Both the position numbers and the translations under genes were made by a program. A stretch of 64,000 bases of DNA from Ophthalmolycus amberensis. Its lineage: Eukaryota; Chordata; Actinopteri; Perciformes; Zoarcidae. The stretch is from NCBI GenBank assembly GCA_024529925.1, contig JAFEUB010000811.1, positions 1,075,001 to 1,139,000 on the forward strand, in the 5' to 3' direction. Below, piece after piece: positions 38,701 to 49,900 of the stretch (positions within the stretch are counted from its first letter, which is position 1; each line of letters starts with the position of its first letter). The notes below the pieces were generated by a model. It was not told the origin of the DNA, did no database searches, and saw only the letters and a list, made by a program, of their open reading frames with translations.

Positions 38701-41700
38701 TTATGTCACACATCTTAGATCATTCTCTGTTTCCGGCTTCTCCAATGTGAAGACCTCTTCGTTTTATATGATTTGAAACTGAATAGTCTTTGTGATTTGA
38801 ATTGTTGGTAAGGCAAAAAAGCTTTTAAAGACGTCACATTGGACTCTGGGAACACGCTCCTTTTTCTCGGTTTCTGACATTTTATCGAACAGAAGATTAA
38901 GTGTTCAATAAAAAATAAAAAATAATTCATTGAAGAGTAAAATAATAATTAGCTGCAGCCCCGCTGTTAAAACAATCCAGCCCTCTTTGCAAAGGAACAG
39001 CCACACTGGTTACACATGTTCTCCTGCAGAGCTTACATTCTGGCAGCTGCTTTATGAAGAGGTCATTGACTCAACCGGAGTAATTCACCTGCAGAACAAA
39101 CTGCAGGGGTCTCCTCATCCGACGTGTTCGCATGGACCGACTGCTGGTCTACAAACAGCGACAGTAACAACATGGCAACAGAGAGGACATCAGCGGGCCT
39201 GTTGGAGTGCGGCTGAGTGCTCGTGGTGATCTTAAATGAACCGCTTCACCTCCCATCAGAGAGCCAGATGGCCAACAAAGAGCTGCCATCAACACAAACA
39301 CACAGGACACTGGCCTTCACCGCGGGGAGACGCCCAAAATCTTTTGACAGGAAACCCTTCTTACTGGCCTATGGTTCACCGTCAGTCACATTCTGGGCCT
39401 ATACTAGAGCTCTGCCACAGCTTCTGTTTCGTATGGTATTTGTCACAAAGTTCGTGGTTATCTGCGCCGAAGCCAGCCTCACCTGTCGAGCGCTTCTCTA
39501 AAATACTTCTTCTGCACGTCGAACTGAAAGATGGTTCTCTCACAGTCGGTGGAGGCGTTGTCGCTCCCGCCGTGCTTCTTCAGGAAGGCGTCAAAGCCAT
39601 TCTCCGCTGGGTATTTCTCACTGCCCATAAACACCACTGAACATCAGAGGAGGAAATGAAAAGTAAAGAAGAAATCAGGAGACGAGATTAATAGCCAGAA
39701 ACGCGCAACAGCATTTCTCTGGTAAAACGCTCTGCATGCAAATAACACAAAACTATAAGCTCAGATTTGCAGATCTAAGAAGTCAGAATGCAGCATTAAA
39801 GGTGCACTCACTGTGCTCCAGGAAGTGGGCGAGGCCAGGCAAGTCTTCCGGGTCACTGAAGCTCCCCACACTGATGCACAGAGCAGCTGCCGCCTGAAAA
39901 CACACACATTTTCAACAACACCGCAGTCATCTTCACGGTAACCATTTTACTAACTGCTCTCTACGTCAGTGACTCAATGAATAACATCATTTAAACACCA
40001 TTACTTTAGCTATTCTATTAGAAAAGGCTCAGTAATCTTAAACAGCTGGTCACTGTAGTTCCTATCAAACAAACAGGAGTAAATAGTTAATTTGTTGGGG
40101 ACTATTTTCAGCGTGGATTAATCCACATTTGGTGCTCGAGTGAGTATTTGTGGCAGAAAAAAATATATATACTCTTTTGATTAGTGTATCGTTACTTCAC
40201 CCACCTGCTTCTCAGAGCTCCCTTTCTTCTTCTTCTTCTCCACGTTATCCTCGTCCAGCTCATCAAAGTCGCTGTCCTGCTCTACCTCTTCGTTCTCCTC
40301 CTCTTCCTCCTCCGACCCCTCACCAGAATCCCCTTCCTCCTCAGCCCCCCTCTCTTCCGCCTCATCCTCCCGGTCCTCTGTCTCCCCCTTGTCCCCTCCG
40401 TTTTCACTGCCTCCCTTTGCGTCCGCCCTGCTGAAGTCGGAGATGAGGAGCACTCGGAGGCCGTTACTCAGCTCAATGTATCTGCAGAGAGCGGGACAGC
40501 AACAGTCAAACACTGGAGCTCACTGTGTTTACTGTCACTAATATTCACTGAAAAAAGCATTATCAACATGCCTAAGGATTTCACACAAAAACATTTGACT
40601 TTATATTTTTAGACAAATCAAATTGTTTACAGGATATTCAACATTTGTTTCTTTATAATGTATTGAATACTTATTTGTTTTCAGGGCAATAAAAGTAGTC
40701 CATGAAAAGGAGACATCAGTTAACAGTCTATTACAATTCATCCTCGGTATTGAGGAGGATGGTCTATGCTGTTTTGGCAGTTACACTTTTGTTTGTACAC
40801 CCTCTGGCGTTTCGGAGAAGCAACAAACAGCACATTGAGCATAAACAACCGTGTGTGTGCCATCGAAGGAGAATCACCTTACGGTGCCACACGCAAGCAT
40901 AAACAAAGCTTGAGTCATACTGACTCAAAATATATGTGTCTGTGTGTTCAGAGTTATGATTCTGAAACAGAGTGTGATTTTTAAAACCCAAATTACACAT
41001 TAAGTCATACGGAGTGACGGGTAATTTTACTGAACCTCGTGTGTTAACAGATCCCCTGTGGACTTAGAAACAAACAAAGGTTGAACTTCACCTTCAGTGT
41101 TTCTTGAGGTCTAACAAACATGATGAATGCATTTCCTTTCACATAAAATACATTTGTAAAACAGCTGTCTTGTATTATATTACAAGGGAGATTTTGCTTA
41201 CTTTTTGTTGAGGAACAGCTAAATTACGCAACATATCACAAGCAAATTTATTCGTAGTTTCTTTTGAATTCACGCAAAAATCACATATCTACTATTAGTG
41301 ATGCACAATTCATCAAATATTAATCGCAGTCACGGTTTTGACATCCCGCAATTAAATAAACCCGATCAACAGCAATATTGACGTCTAAAAATGTGTGCTC
41401 TGCTCTTAAGAAAATGCCGCTGTATTTCTGATCAAGTGCTTCCGAAACTACCAGCCAGCTACCAGGGGGAATCCAGATGTTTTGGCTTCTTTTTTGGGTA
41501 GCTGTCTTGCCGCTGCGCGCACCTTACACCAGCAGCCTTTAAAAAACGTTCCTGAATGCAACAGCTGCAGTTCAGAATAGAAGAAACCTTATTGTTAAGT
41601 CTTATTTTGATTTAAATATTTGTTTACTAGCAGGAATGAAGCCTCATACAACATGAAAGTGAAAGCAGTGTTCGGCTGATTTCATTTTGGGTAAAACTTT

Positions 41701-42172
41701 TAGGTTAAATTATATTTTGCAACTAGGACATTTACTGTGAATAAGGACCAGTCTTATTTCGATGCAAACAATGTATGTGTACATTAGCAGGTGTGTAGTA
41801 CAACATGGCAGTGAAAGCAGTGCTCTGTGAGAGCACAATAATATGTTACCCCTAAAATCAATGAATAATTGTGAGAAATAGTAAAGATTATCCTTTTGGC
41901 CATAATTGTGCAGCCCTATCTACTATCACAATCATGTCTGGCATTTAAACCGGACACCTTTCACTCTCCCACCTGTATTTCTTTGGGTCACTGGGTGATC
42001 TGAAGATCTCTGGGTCTCCCTGGTCTTCCACAGCGACTCCTCCACCTCCAGCAGCCCCAGCAGCCCCCTGGGCCCTGACATCCTGTGGTGGTGGTGGTGG
42101 CTCACCCTGGTCTGGGGCAGATACTTGACCTTGCGCACCTCCACTGCTCATTGACTTGTTGGTCTGAGGCAT
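26752..42172 (-). CDS. nrdc: Nardilysin (N-arginine dibasic convertase), M16 metallopeptidase
   Basis: Nardilysin cleaves before Arg in dibasic sites, binds HB-EGF and supports ectodomain shedding; it is cytosolic, surface or nuclear. Thirty exons join in phase to 1,105 aa. Main exons from the 5' end: 42172-41973, 40481-40205, 39893-39812, 39636-39483, 38584-38511, 38284-38189, 37896-37774, 37228-37171, 36732-36659, 36346-36277, 35851-35774, 35651-35531, 35169-35111, 34418-34364, 33837-33733, 33553-33430, 32945-32859, 32730-32611, 32018-31967, 31858-31708, 31616-31489, 30973-30811, 30347-30316, 29810-29672, 28713-28666, 28285-28233, 28147-28064, 27898-27691, 27276-27187, 26964-26752 (stop TAG). 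Exon 2 codes for the acidic domain that sets nardilysin apart from insulysin. The zinc motif HFLEH (HxxEH) ends exon 3, and the distal glutamate lies in EVEAVDSEYQL. The C-terminus is LPYHKILS-like. The mammalian upstream mitochondrial-type leader was not found. Confidence 0.96.
28788..29290. repeat. Interspersed repeat of 'ACTCAAGTAAAAG' type in NRDC intron
   Basis: Text such as GTGGTGGAGGAAGCATTCAG, CAAATACTCTGTTACAAATA, GTCCTGCATTTAAAATGTTAC and AAGTAAAGTACAAGTCCCTC is typical of a high-copy fish repeat. A shorter, opposite-strand copy is at 61478-61605. The ends are worn and no target-site duplication is readable. Confidence 0.65.
29869..30198 (+). mobile_element. Solo LTR, 330 bp, with 4-base target-site duplication
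   Basis: The element starts TGTTACG and ends CGTAACA, a perfect 7-base inverted end of the TG...CA type. GTAC flanks it on both sides (29865-29868 and 30199-30202). Inside are a TACATAAG TATA-like box near 30010 and an AATAAA near 30112, in the order of a retroviral-type promoter and poly(A) site on the plus strand. No internal retrotransposon region is present, so it is a solo LTR left by recombination. It sits in an NRDC intron, opposite to the gene, 58 bases from the exon at 29810. Confidence 0.85.
33402..33424. repeat. GT microsatellite in NRDC intron
   Basis: A pure (GT)n run lies directly beside the donor side of the NRDC exon at 33553-33430. Confidence 0.9.
35351..35525. repeat. GT-flanked dispersed repeat with GAGGACC/GGTCCTC ends
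   Basis: GTGTGTGTGAGGACCAATTTC begins and GGGGTCCTCACAAGTATAGA ends a stretch of about 110 bases, flanked by GT-rich sequence. This layout is familiar from a widespread fish repeat. It lies just before the NRDC exon 35651-35531. A looser relative may be at about 63490-63660. Confidence 0.55.
35664..35702. repeat. CA microsatellite with CG interruptions
   Basis: CACGCGCACACGCACACGCA followed by pure (CA)n, about 12 bases upstream (in NRDC sense) of the exon that begins at 35651. Confidence 0.9.
36862..37000. repeat. Dispersed repeat copy (TTTATTTATAGAGCGC type)
   Basis: GAAATTTATTTATAGAGCGC, then CACAAAGTGCTTAACAGCAG and a purine-rich tail. It resembles the copy at about 15690-15800. It lies in an NRDC intron. 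Confidence 0.55.
40205..40481 (-). other. Nardilysin acidic-domain exon
   Basis: This exon reads YIELSNGLRVLLISDFSRAD and then about 60 residues that are mostly Glu and Asp, ending DELDEDNVEKKKKKGSSEKQ. The acidic insert is the hallmark of nardilysin among M16 enzymes and binds polyamines and HB-EGF in mammals (known of the family). The plus strand is a CT-rich, low-complexity tract. Confidence 0.9.
41296..41918. mobile_element. hAT-like non-autonomous DNA transposon, 623 bp
   Basis: The ends are inverted relatives: the left reads TAGTGATGCACAATT and the reverse complement of the right reads TAGGGCTGCACAATT. The 8-base sequence TCTACTAT flanks the element on both sides (41288-41295 and 41919-41926). 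An 8-base duplication with TAGGG-type ends is the hAT signature. No transposase frame is present. It lies in the first coding intron of NRDC. Confidence 0.88.
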
Positions 42173-43174
42173 TTTGAAAGAGACCCTCTGGAGTGACAGC
42201 GCTAGACATGCAGGAGAACACACAAGTATATTACAGCTTTAGTATTGTAGGTCATGTTGTCGACATTCTGTATTAACATTGTACATTTTCTGGAACCCCA
42301 ACTGTGAGCCCGGCCTTATCACCCAACACCAGTGTTGGACATCATGAACGCTGATTGGGAGCAAACCTCTGGAGCTGAAACAACCAGTCGACTAATCGAA
42401 GAGTCAATAAAAAGTAAATGAATTGCCAGACATTTTGATAATAGATTCATTGTTTCAGTACCGTAATTCATCAGGCAAAACTACCAAACATGTTCTTGTT
42501 CGTCCTCAAATGTGAGGATTTGTTACTTTTCTCCATTTTATATCATTGTAACACGGATATAGTTTGGACCATTTTAAGTCTAGATGATTAATACAATTAA
42601 TTGGAAAGAAAAATCGACGGGTTAAATGACTACTATCCAAGTAACGTTACTTGAGTACTGTTAGCTGAAGATAGATACCGAGAATGTGAACTTTTCCTTT
42701 AATCAGTGATGCAAATCATTATTAGGATCCAGAGTGCGTTACAAAAATAACCTTACGTCAGTGATCTTCACAGGTGCACTATATATAATATAATATAATA
42801 TAATATAATATAATATAAATAACTATATTTCGTAGGTTAGTTGACAGGAAACACTGGGAAGCTAGCAAGCTAACTGTTTCTGCTAACTTCAAACATAACG
42901 TCACTCTGAATACTGCTTCTTTGAAGACAGGAAGTAATTCAGTTAGACCGTTATATCGGGTGGTAAATTAGTTTATTAAGCAACATAACGGCTTTCACTA
43001 ATCCTGTTGTTGAGAAGGACACAACGCTGTTAAACATAACGTTAATTAGTTTAGCCACACTGGCTACAACACGACTCGTTTAGTGGAGCCGTTAGCTAGC
43101 CAACTACAGCTGAACTCGTGGAAACATGACACCGCAGTTTGGTCTGTTATGCTCTGACATAATGAGTCACTCAC

Positions 43175-43280
43175 CTTTGTTTCTGTTAGCTTAATGTCGA
43201 TGGAAGTTGTTGAGTTTTGGTTTCAGTACATGGATGTAACGTTATAGCTTCAGCTTTGGGTTCAGTACAGCCGCCGAAGG
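43175..43280 (-). promoter_or_regulatory. Probable NRDC non-coding first exon and promoter
   Basis: On the minus strand, CTAACAGAAACAAAG is followed by a good donor (GTGAGTGAC, donor at 43174). A matching acceptor, CATGTCTAG, lies at about 42201-42213, just before the start codon at 42172. The splice is inferred. Upstream sequence (about 43200-43330) holds CCAAT-like words (ATTGG) and some CpG. Confidence 0.45.
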
Positions 43281-44280
43281 GTAAGGTAGCAGTTAGCCAA
43301 AACAAAGCCTGTGATTGGCTGAGAGCAAGTCCATCGCAGACAAATACACACAATCTGATTGGTCGACAGCGGTAAGTTTGATTGAAAAAAACTGCGTGAT
43401 GGTCATGATAGTAGTTGTTATTTCAATGGCGATAGCTATGGAAGCCCATTTCTGCAGCAAAAAAAAAAAAAAAAAGGTAACTAAAAAATTAAATTAAATT
43501 TCAATAAATCCACCCAGAAAAAAATAAAAAATAACCCCTCCCCACTCAAAAAAAAAAGAAGCTGTCGGAAATGGGCTTCCATAGATATCAATTGATAAAA
43601 CAATTTTTATTTTACCTTTATCCAACCAAATTCTTATTTACAATGGCGGCCTGTGTTGTATTTAATCTCGAACCGAAAAAAACTGAACAGCAAAATTAAG
43701 TCATTAAAAAATGTAAATCCATGAGATTGAAATCCAGTTTAGTCACAATAAAAAACTGTTTCTGTCTCAAGAACGCAGTCCTTTGCTGCCATAGGTTTAA
43801 TTTGTAAGAATGTAATTATACATTGTCTAACTAATTGTAACTGTAAATTTGACACACATTAAATGCAGATTAAATAATATAGTTTTTCAGCCCAGAATAG
43901 TGTCTGCAAAACTTCCTTTTAAGCTGCATTTCAAGTCAGTGGAGTCGTTTGATATGAAATTCTTGTTCTCATATACAGATGTATTCAGAGAAAACGCTAA
44001 GTAAGTTAAAAGTTAAAGAGAGAAAAGTTAATGAGCCATCAAGGAACTTCATTACATTTATGCATAAAATCTTCTCAATCTAGTAAAGTTGACCTGCACT
44101 TTGAAGCAGTCTTTATTCATTATCCCAGTATTCAAGTTTTTACTTTATTATTAATCAAATACTAGTAGCAAAACTGGCAGTACAAGATGTAGCGTAACAA
44201 ACTTATTCAAAACAAAAAAAGGTAAGAAAAAGTCAATAGCCACATAGAGACAAAACAAATGTTATGATTTAAAGATTGTG
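43281..44280. other. NRDC-RAB3B intergenic region
   Basis: One kilobase of A+T-rich sequence with poly-A runs near 43459-43475. I see no gene. A minus-strand AATAAA near 44286-44291 probably marks the end of the RAB3B 3' UTR. Confidence 0.45.
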
Positions 44281-44846
44281 ATTTTTATTATCCTAAATTG
44301 CATCTATAATATACAAACATTCACAATATATTGTACAATCACTTTGTGCTTCTCCTACATACAGGAGTGAACTGTAAGACAACACTCGCTATATAATTTG
44401 TCCATGGTATACACAGCATGAAAAATAAATTCATACTCAACACCGTTATAATTCCTAAATCTATAATTTACAAATTCACTTAAAAAATAATCATATGAAG
44501 ACAATGACAATATTATTGTACGTTTCTCTGAATCAATATGAAGACACATGTGGAGTTACACACAAAAACGTGCGCTGTGGTAGCTATAACAATTTGGCAG
44601 GATCTTGTTTTCTTTTCTATCTTCAATATTTAATAATGAATGCACAATTTTTTTTCTCGTCGTCTTTCTTTTTTTCTTGACGTCTTTCGTAAACACACAC
44701 ACGTACTTGTATCTCAGCTGACAGTGACATAATCAAAATATCACATTCCCGTCAAAGATACTGTACAGAAACACAAAGAAACATTACAACTCAACACGCA
44801 ATAAATACCATGATAACCATCTGCAACACAATGTTGGCTCTAAAAT

Positions 44847-44849
<3 letters not shown>

Positions 44850-44891
<42 letters not shown>
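44850..44891. repeat. CA microsatellite
   Basis: Pure (CA)n over about 42 bases. Confidence 0.95.
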
Positions 44892-44895
<4 letters not shown>

Positions 44896-45275
44896 AACAC
44901 GACGGCTATGTGACTACACCTGCTAAAGGGGAAGGAGAGAACCATGTGCTCTTCACTCATCAGCTCTGCTCACATGTGTGCGTGAGTATAAAACACCCTC
45001 AGTATGACGCTGGATTGTGTCGGCCAGTGCAAAAGCTGTAAGCCACCATGAAACAGGGCTGCAGCTCTTAGTGGCAGTCTGGGGTCGAGTCTCTGGCAGT
45101 CTGGAGGGGAGATGGGGGTTGTGGTCATTCTGAGTCTCTCTGTGGTGGTTGTGTGTCTCTGTGGTAATTTTAAGTCACTGTAGTTTTGCCTCTTTTTGTA
45201 GTCATTTTGCATCTCTTTGCAGTTTTGTGTGTCTTGTGAAGATGTTGGCTTAAGTTTCCAACAATATTTTTTTCT

Positions 45276-45316
45276 GGGGGGGACGGGGGGGGGGGACGGG
45301 GGGGGGACGGGGGGTG
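45276..45316 (+). repeat. G-run tract with GGGGACGGGG spacing
   Basis: Four or more long G-runs are separated only by AC dinucleotides. This is a strong G-quadruplex pattern on the plus strand; a Rab3 transcript would carry the C-rich strand. Confidence 0.85.
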
Positions 45317-46940
45317 TTCCCTTCCTGAATCAAGGGTCAACATTAAGCCCATTCAGTAATCCTTCCATGTTTACAATACCCAACCTAATATGATACGTTT
45401 GTCTTACTACATACTGTACAATGATTTGTCTTTCAACTCTATCCAATAACAACACTATAATCTAAATGAACCCTGTTAGAACACCAAGAGGCACTCTCTG
45501 TCCAACTTTATGCTGTTAAAAACACTACAGAGCAGCATGACGCTTTAATGTCAGACATGTTTTTGGACACGACCCGCTCCTCTAATGATTGTGGCTGCAG
45601 CCCTGCCTGGGAGTTGTGCATTGGTGGTGTAGCCCTAAAGCGTCTTTCAAGCGACAAACAGCACTAAGTAAGGCCAGTAACAGTTAGTTAGAGTATAGGC
45701 ATATTGTATTAGAGGGAACTCACTATTACTAGCTATCTGAGAAGCAGCCTAATCTGATGTTTTTTGGCGGATGACTCGCGGGTGAACGACTGTGAACGTG
45801 AGCCACTGTGGTGTGAGTTTCTCATTGTGCTACACTTTGAGAGGAGAGGCAGTGCTGTGCTTACCTGTGGACCCTACTGCCTTCTCCGCTCAGCAGTGCA
45901 CTCTCAACAAACTCTAGTTCGGTTGTGCATCTAATTTGCCTCATCTTCAAAAGGTCTTTAGACCGCTAACGAAACGTAGACAACAATGGTTTGAAGGAAC
46001 CCTTTAGTTAACCCGGTCACACCAGCATTACATAAATAACAACAGTTTATGTCAATGGTATCATCGCGATCAGTGGATTTGCTCGCAAAGATCAAGTGAG
46101 TTCAAAAAAATATTTTTTGTCAGTTTGAAATTTGGCGAGTTTTGACACACAAATTTGCACCATTGACCAAAAGCAAGCCATCATAACTAAGCCGAAAATT
46201 TCAAAACAAAGACGTTATTGTAGCACAATCTTCTTTTAAACATAGCCTAATTGTCCTCTGTCATACTTTAACCTGTTCCACAATAGAGAAATGGTTTGCT
46301 GCGACGATAATACGAGTACCTCTCAAATAAAATGTACAAACTTATTGCCCCGTTAGCAACCACGCTAAGTACCTTGACAAGTGGCACTTCTATGTAACTT
46401 CTAAGTGGCAGCAACCTCGCCTGCTTGGAGAACCACTGACTAGTGCTAACATTGTTCCGCTAGCTAGCGTGTTAGTGCCCAACAATCGCTGCAAATATTC
46501 ACCAAACTTCTAACTCACTCTAATTGGCGAGTACGCATAATGAACTTAGCTTTTCCACTTTCTGGTGTGACCAGGCTTTCATTTTCAACTGTTATCTCAT
46601 AACCTCCTGTATTCTAGCTTGGCTCTACAACCTTTTGAAACAAGCCAAATAAAATTTAGTTCAGTGTTCACTGCCACACTTACTCCTCCACCTACATAAG
46701 GACCAACCACGGATACTTGGGCACGGGACGTAAGGGGATGAAACTGGCCATATCAATTGCAGTAGCGGTAATGATTATTGACTGCTCACAAACATGGACT
46801 GAAGCAGAGAGAGTGATGTTGCAATAGTTAATCCGATTTTTTTTTTTTTTTTCATTTTTCTCGAGAGCTATGGAGGTGGAGGAGGGGGGAGGCGAGGACG
46901 AGGCGACAGCGGAAGGATGAACGGACAGATGGACGGATGA

Positions 46941-49900
46941 TCAGCAGCACTTCTGAGGTAACTGGGCAGGCTTGTCGGTCAGTCTGGTGGTCTTGGTGCC
47001 GGGGGCCACAGGCACCTCCACGTCCACGCGCTCCGACATCTTCACACAGATGATGTCCACCAGACGCTCGAAGACCTGCCGGACGTTGATGTTCTCCTTG
47101 GCGCTCGCCTCGTAATACTCAAAGCCTGCAGGAGGAAACAGAAAGGTTAAACAGGTAAAAATGGATACATGCAGACTTGTTCATGTGAAGGCAGTCGTGA
47201 CGAAGACAGGAGTTTTAGCTTGGTAGGTAGGTAGGTACTGCCAACTGGGAATAGTAATGTTGCAGCAGTTTACAGCTAATAAAGACAAAGATGATGATAA
47301 ATGTACCGCACAAGTGTGAAATGCTGTGCAGTGTAGCCATCTAGTGAGGTGGACATAGTGGACCAGTGCTAAATGAAATGAAACTCTGCTGTAAAGTTCT
47401 AGAGCAGTTATAGATCAGATCATAATAGGGTAGAGAGGTTCTTTCATTGATTTACTAAACCTAGACCTCTTGTCACAATGTTGTATATGAAGCCAGGGGG
47501 AGCTCTGCTAAAAGAGACCTAAGCTCTCCTGAAAGCAAAAAAAGTTCCAATTGATTATTCAAATAATTTCTGGCCAACTTAAATAAAAGTTTTAGCATTT
47601 CAGTATGCTGCTTTCATTCACCAGGAACCTCACCCCATCCCCAAATTAAAGGAAAGAAAAGTCACTTCAGAGCAGGAAAAGATCAACAGTTGGTGAGACT
47701 TTGTATATCGACATGGTCAGCAATATTTAATCCTAACAACAATACAACTCGACAGAAAAACACTGACTCATTTGGATATGTTTATATTTCGTTATAAAAC
47801 CTGTCAAAAACTATAAAATATTGAATATTGGTAGACCCAATAGAATCATATAAAAGATACTGGTACTGAAAAACAGTTGAACTGAATTACTGGAGTGTTT
47901 ATTGACAAAGCTGGGATAGGACATAATTAAAAAATTATAAAATGATCAAAATTAAACAATCAGAAAGGGGACAAATTACTTTTAAACTGGTGTCAACTTA
48001 TACAATAGATATAATATATTTGTAACAAGGGGTCACATGTAGACATTGCTTTTAAGGGGACACATTTGGATATTAATAGTGCTATCTTTAGGCTTTTAAA
48101 GACTGTTGTCTGACTTAAGTTGGGTGTGGTTTCATCTATTTGAGCATCTCATGGTGTGTTTGCTCTTCTCAGACTCTTCTTCCCACTTCACAAATATCCC
48201 TTTGTAACCTGGGATACCATATGTTTGAATGTGACACTGTGAAACCACACAGTTGCAGGTTAGAAAAATGTCTTCAGGCAGCCACTTTGTGCAATACTTT
48301 TTTCACGGTAAAAAATGAAATGTCAGCGCTTGTAATCTTTCCATCACCACCTGTAGCTGCTTGCGAAACACTTTATTATCTTCACATGAATTTGCTTAAG
48401 CACACCCACATTACAAAATAAATTGGTTGACCTGGTCTGAAACATCGTCCTGAACCGCGTGAAACATTTTGCTGCAACAAACTCTTGTTTGAGTGTTTCA
48501 GCCTGCAGCATTTACATTTAATAAAGGCTGGTATCGGTGAAGAAATAGCTCCCAGCAGTGGAGCTAAAACCAGTATTGTGCATTCTTATTTCAAACGCCT
48601 CTTTGGCAAGACATTTATAGTATTATTTAGGTATTCCTTAGTACACACACGCCCCAGGGAAGATATTCAGTTAAAATGGCTCATACAAGTTCAGCTCTTT
48701 CTCACAGTTCATATGAATAATACCCGACCCAAATGGGTGTTGTAACATTATTTGTTTAACTTTAGTCAAATTGTCTCCATTAAAAGTATGCTGAATTAGC
48801 TATTAGCTGTTCCTGCTGGGGAGTGCCAGTCACAGTGAAACGTATCGTTTGAAAATATAAACAATAAAGCATAAGCTGTAGCTTTGTGTTGCTTGTCCAA
48901 GTAACTTATCATCAGCTGCAAACTCACCCCCACATCTACCACATTCAGCACAAAGGTCTAAAAATACAAAAAAACTCAGGGCCATCAAAACTAACACATC
49001 CCATTTCCATAACAGCACTTAGTGCAGAACCAGCCAATTACTAAACGACTCCCCAGTTCTGCATCAGCACTTTACGAAAGCAAAGCACCAATACAGTATT
49101 TTAAAGTAACTGTACTTTATTCTTATTTTCCACGAGACTTTCCTCTTGGACTAATATCTTACAATCTGCGGATGGATGTTGTGTTTTATGGTGGAGGGTG
49201 TTACGTATCGTCATCATGTGCCTTGGCTGTTATGCTGTGACTGTTTTTCCTTCTGCCATGAGCACACTGACACAAATTCTTAACAACTATAAATTGTTTG
49301 GCAATTAAGTATTGTGTCTGGAATCTTAAAAACGTATTATGTATCTCAGTGTATCTTTGTTATGTACATATCAACAGTGTTGTGTTAAAAATAAATACCA
49401 GTATGGCAGTACATATTTTATACCTGGACTAACTAGTTAATTATAACAAATTTTGAGTGATAAATCTTCAATTTCAAATTTATAAACTGTACATGTGCTG
49501 TGTGAGAAAGCAGAGGTTCATGGGTATTGTAGTATCTAGAGCCAATCCACCAATTCTCACAAAAAAAAAACCTGATTTCACAGAAGCGTAGTTGAAATCA
49601 TTCAAACTGATAGTCAGAATATAAACCTATGAGACTGTTACATTACCCTGGAGACTTTCTGTGTCGAGAAAACCTTTAAACGAGAACTCAGATTAGGAAA
49701 ATACTTTCTAAACCTCTCTCTGTTAGCCATATCAGAGTCCTGTTGGAACCCTGTTATATCAAAGTATTCAATAACACTCATGTAGCAGCATCTCACCTAA
49801 CTGCTCGGCGAGGTGTTTTCCTTTCTCTGGAGGTACGATTCTCTCCTCGTCCATGTCACACTTGTTGCCCACCATGATTACCTGGGCGTTGTCCCATGAG

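Larger units (their letters stand above)
44281..46940 (-). other. Probable long 3' UTR of the Rab3 gene
   Basis: Between the Rab3 stop codon (46941-46943, read on minus) and a minus-strand AATAAA near 44286 lie 2.6 kb without a supported coding frame. The stretch includes the CA microsatellite and the G-run listed separately. Reading it as one UTR is inference. Confidence 0.4.

Noticed and set aside
39217..39640. Plus-strand frames of 94 and 134 aa
   Set aside because: They lie opposite an NRDC exon and in its intron; the minus strand carries the real coding sequence.
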